Positions 61,763 to 64,000 of a DNA stretch of 64,000 nt are shown in pieces. The DNA is from Lactonifactor sp050944855 (GTDB taxonomy: Bacteria > Bacillota > Clostridia > Lachnospirales > Lachnospiraceae), in NCBI GenBank assembly GCA_050944855.1, contig JBMNRU010000001.1, positions 1-64,000 on the forward strand, given 5' to 3'. Made by a program: the position numbers and the translations under genes. Numbering within the stretch: position 1 is the stretch's first letter; every line of letters starts with the position of its first letter. The notes beneath the pieces were generated by a model. That model saw only the letters and a program-made list of their open reading frames with translations. It ran no database searches and was not told the origin of the DNA.

Positions 61763-62278
61763 ATGGAGAAAAATGAACTGCAAAAAGCGCTTCACGCACT
61801 GATGAACACATCACCACAGGCTTATGCAAGACTTCTGGGCAGTGACAAATATGCGAAAACGGAAGGAGAAATCTATTTTTATCCTGCCTGGAACGGAACC
61901 TTGATCCTTTCTGATATTGACGGTCTGCCTTTCTCTGACGGACCCTGCCAGAGCAAAATTTTTGGCTTCCATATCCATGAAGGAGAAAAATGCCTTGGAG
62001 ATGCCTCGGATCCTTTTGCAGATGCCGGGCAGCACTATAATCCCCGGAATTGTCCGCACCCCATGCACGCCGGCGATCTTCCTCCTGTATTTGGCAATCA
62101 TGGCTATGCACTGCAAATGATATATACGGATCGTTTTACACCGGAAGAAATTATCGGCAAGACCTTAATCCTTCATGCCATGCCTGATGACTTTAAAACA
62201 CAGCCCTCCGGAGATGCCGGGGAAAAAATTGCCTGCGGTGAAATTAAAAATAATCTGGAAGTAACCCAGAAGGCATAG
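61763..62278 (+). CDS. Cu/Zn superoxide dismutase-family protein
   Basis: A 171-residue protein of the SodC fold. Ligand His residues are in GFHIHEGEKC (two Cu), AGQHYNP (bridging), HPMHAGD (Zn His and Asp) and LILHAM (Cu). The disulfide Cys pair is the Cys of HEGEKC and IACG. The usual active-site Arg before xACG is Lys (GEKIACG), which may slow catalysis. There is no signal peptide, unlike most bacterial SodC. It starts four bases after the cotJC stop, without a strong binding site, hence probably coupled. A longer frame from 61598 overlaps cotJC and is rejected. Its place argues for a spore-coat role. Confidence 0.85.
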   Translation: MEKNELQKALHALMNTSPQAYARLLGSDKYAKTEGEIYFYPAWNGTLILSDIDGLPFSDGPCQSKIFGFHIHEGEKCLGDASDPFADAGQHYNPRNCPHPMHAGDLPPVFGNHGYALQMIYTDRFTPEEIIGKTLILHAMPDDFKTQPSGDAGEKIACGEIKNNLEVTQKA

Positions 62279-62310
62279 TTGATACACTGGTTGGAATCAT
62301 TTCAGCCAGG

Positions 62311-62357
62311 AAAAAGAGGAAGCAAAACTTATAATACAAAGTCTGCTTCCTCTTTTT
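62311..62357. terminator. Bidirectional terminator between the SOD gene and abfA
   Basis: Perfect 14-base arms AAAAAGAGGAAGCA/TGCTTCCTCTTTTT with a 19-base loop between two convergent genes. A and T runs at both ends serve both strands. Confidence 0.9.
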
Positions 62358-62388
62358 CATTTTTTTGAGTAAAAAATCAATGGATATA

Positions 62389-63915
62389 CTATTTCAGCAC
62401 GATCACATTAAAGGATAACTTAGGCAGGACAACTTTTGTTCCGCCGGATACCGGCATTTCCTGTGTCGTTACTTTATCTGGTTCCTCAATGGTGTTAATC
62501 ACATCTAAATCTTCTCCAAATAATGCCATATGTTTTACAACCTTGCGATCTCCATACCCATTCAAACAGATATCCAGTTCCGCCTCTTCGTCTGCATCAC
62601 AGTTCAGTGCAAAAACATGGATCTCATCTGCTTTTTCGTCATAGATCACAGCAGGTTCTACCACATCCAATTCTCCATATGCAGATTGGTATTTCTGCGC
62701 TTCTACCACTGCATCCATAACCTTGCCGCGTCCATAATGACTTAACAGTTCAAACGGATAGAACGTAGTCTGTTTGAATACGCCGCCGCCCGGAACGGTC
62801 GTAATCGGTGCGATAACATTGATCAGCTGTGCCAGACATGCAATTTCTACATGATCGCAGTTCTTCAGCAATGTGATTCCCAGACCGCCTAATACAATGG
62901 CGTCTAACAGGCTGTATTTTTCCTGCAAAATAGGAGGAGCGATCTCCCACTTTCCGGCAGAAGTAATCTCAAAGGTGGTAAGGCCATCCAGATCAGCCAG
63001 ACTGTCTAACTTAATATCCTGGAAGTTCCATACATTCCATTCATCCAGACAGATCTTGATGTCTTTATCTTTATTATGTTTTGCCTTAACAAATTCCAGA
63101 ACTTTTACTGTATTTTTAATATGGTTATCCAATTGTTTGTAAGATGCCACATAATCTGTCTGACTCGCACCCGCACGCATGGTGTAATTATGGGTAGACA
63201 GGTATTCGATCTGATCGTACAGTTCCGGAAGCATCACTCTATCCCATTCCAGATATACCGGAAGATTCTCATAACTGCTGCCGCATCCGATCAATTTAAT
63301 GGTCGGATCTACCCATTTCATGATTTTCGCTGCTTCCAATGCCTTTTTCGCATAGTCTTCTGCGGAAAGATGGCCTGCCTGCCAGCTTCCTTCCATCTCA
63401 TTTCCCAGACACCAGTATTTAACATTGTAAGGTTCTTTGCTGCCGTTTTTGATTCGCAGATCACTCCAGTAAGTTCCACCCGGATGGTTACAGTATTCCA
63501 CCAGATCTCCCGCATCCTTAATGGTGCCGGTACCCAGGTTCACTGCGATCATTGGCTCCACGCCTGCTTTTTTTGCCCATCTGCAGAACTCATCAATACC
63601 AAACTGATTGGTCTCAATAGAGCTCCATGCATATTCCATACGCACCGGTCTGTCTTCTTTGGGACCGATACCATCATGCCAGTCATAACAGGATACAAAA
63701 TTACCGCCCGGATAACGAATCACCGGAACCTGAAGGCCAGTCACCAGATCCATAACATCTTTACGGAATCCATCCTCATCCGCTTCCGGATGTCCCGGTT
63801 CATAAATTCCCGTGTAAATACATCTTCCTAAATGCTCTGTAAAGGATGAAAATATTTTGTCATCCACATCTCCTATTGTGTAATGACGGTCACTATAACA
63901 CACTGCCTTTTTCAT
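62389..63915 (-). CDS. abfA: Alpha-L-arabinofuranosidase, GH51
   Basis: Cytoplasmic glycosidase that releases arabinose from arabinoxylan or arabinan oligosaccharides. It has 508 residues and no signal peptide. The N-terminal IFSSFTEHLGRCIYTGIY and VIRYPGGNFVSCYDWHDGIGP are diagnostic. The acid/base Glu is in WCLGNEMEGSWQAG and the nucleophile Glu in LDEWNVWN. A C-terminal beta domain follows (about 390-508). Binding site AGGAGGG. The promoter would lie in the last 85 bases, where A/T-rich sequence is seen but no clear box. Other arabinose genes are not in the window. Confidence 0.94.
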   Translation of the reverse strand: MKKAVCYSDRHYTIGDVDDKIFSSFTEHLGRCIYTGIYEPGHPEADEDGFRKDVMDLVTGLQVPVIRYPGGNFVSCYDWHDGIGPKEDRPVRMEYAWSSIETNQFGIDEFCRWAKKAGVEPMIAVNLGTGTIKDAGDLVEYCNHPGGTYWSDLRIKNGSKEPYNVKYWCLGNEMEGSWQAGHLSAEDYAKKALEAAKIMKWVDPTIKLIGCGSSYENLPVYLEWDRVMLPELYDQIEYLSTHNYTMRAGASQTDYVASYKQLDNHIKNTVKVLEFVKAKHNKDKDIKICLDEWNVWNFQDIKLDSLADLDGLTTFEITSAGKWEIAPPILQEKYSLLDAIVLGGLGITLLKNCDHVEIACLAQLINVIAPITTVPGGGVFKQTTFYPFELLSHYGRGKVMDAVVEAQKYQSAYGELDVVEPAVIYDEKADEIHVFALNCDADEEAELDICLNGYGDRKVVKHMALFGEDLDVINTIEEPDKVTTQEMPVSGGTKVVLPKLSFNVIVLK

Positions 63916-64000
63916 ACTTGTCCCTCCTGTTATTTTTTAATAAATTTTTTGCAAAAATTACAATTTTTTCATGCAAATTGTATATGCTACTACCAATTTA

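Noticed and set aside
63076..63831. A 251-codon plus-strand open frame opposite abfA
   Set aside because: Antisense to a clear GH51 enzyme, no promoter or binding site, no domain.
1..64000. CRISPR arrays, insertion sequences, prophage or horizontally acquired island
   Set aside because: No spaced direct repeats, transposase or phage genes were seen. All genes fit one core genome with similar composition by eye; no statistic was run.

Overview
The window looks like a contiguous core-chromosome segment of a spore-forming, low-to-moderate G+C Clostridia, most likely a Lachnospiraceae. The evidence is the endospore gene set (spo0A, spoIVB, spoIIIAA-AH, spoIIM, spoVB-like, cotJABC, CotF-like coat proteins), the Firmicutes gene orders (argR-recN-spoIVB-spo0A, secG-rnr-smpB, gap-pgk-tpi, iscR-iscS-iscU-mnmA) and strong AGGAGG-type ribosome binding sites. 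Genus cannot be decided from the sequence alone. I see no prophage, insertion sequence, CRISPR array, rRNA or tRNA.

Layout. Positions 1-5000 hold a minus-strand unit: RpiR regulator, flavoprotein, cmk, ispH, rpsA. Positions 5100-8830 hold an unknown protein and secG-rnr-smpB. Positions 8960-14030 hold eno, nagB-nagA and gpmI, each unit with its own signals. Positions 14120-16600 are a three-gene amino-acid ABC importer. A 383-base gap (16561-16943) follows; it carries a plus-strand promoter and terminator and may encode a small RNA. Positions 16944-21840 hold a lipoprotein and the glycolytic operon gapA-pgk-tpiA. Positions 21920-26000 are the Fe-S and thiolation operon iscR-iscS-iscU-mnmA-hisK. 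It is divergent from a plus-strand SpoVB-like flippase, which is followed by a DAHP synthase.

Positions 28600-34600 hold xerD, spoIIM, rny, recX, recA (with a clear LexA box) and two small coat-type proteins. Positions 34660-46800 hold glgA, spo0A and a long tightly packed operon running nusB-xseA-xseB-ispA-dxs-tlyA-nadK-argR-recN-spoIVB. Positions 46880-49000 hold an Asp23 protein and prfC. Positions 49080-53860 are the complete eight-gene spoIIIA operon. Positions 53960-59540 hold acpP, gltX, a UvrD-type helicase, an Sfp-type phosphopantetheinyl transferase and an FtsW/SpoVE protein. Positions 59740-62280 are plus strand: a membrane acyltransferase, then cotJA-cotJB-cotJC and a Cu/Zn superoxide dismutase-like gene. 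A GH51 arabinofuranosidase (minus strand) ends the window.

How the genes fit together: much of the window is housekeeping (isoprenoid precursor supply, glycolysis, Fe-S assembly, RNA decay, DNA repair) interleaved with sporulation control. The two most unusual observations are the candidate small RNA at about 16715-16926 and the cotJABC-SOD cluster, which pairs a manganese-catalase coat protein with a signal-less Cu/Zn-SOD-like protein. Both are inferences from sequence and neither was checked against a database.
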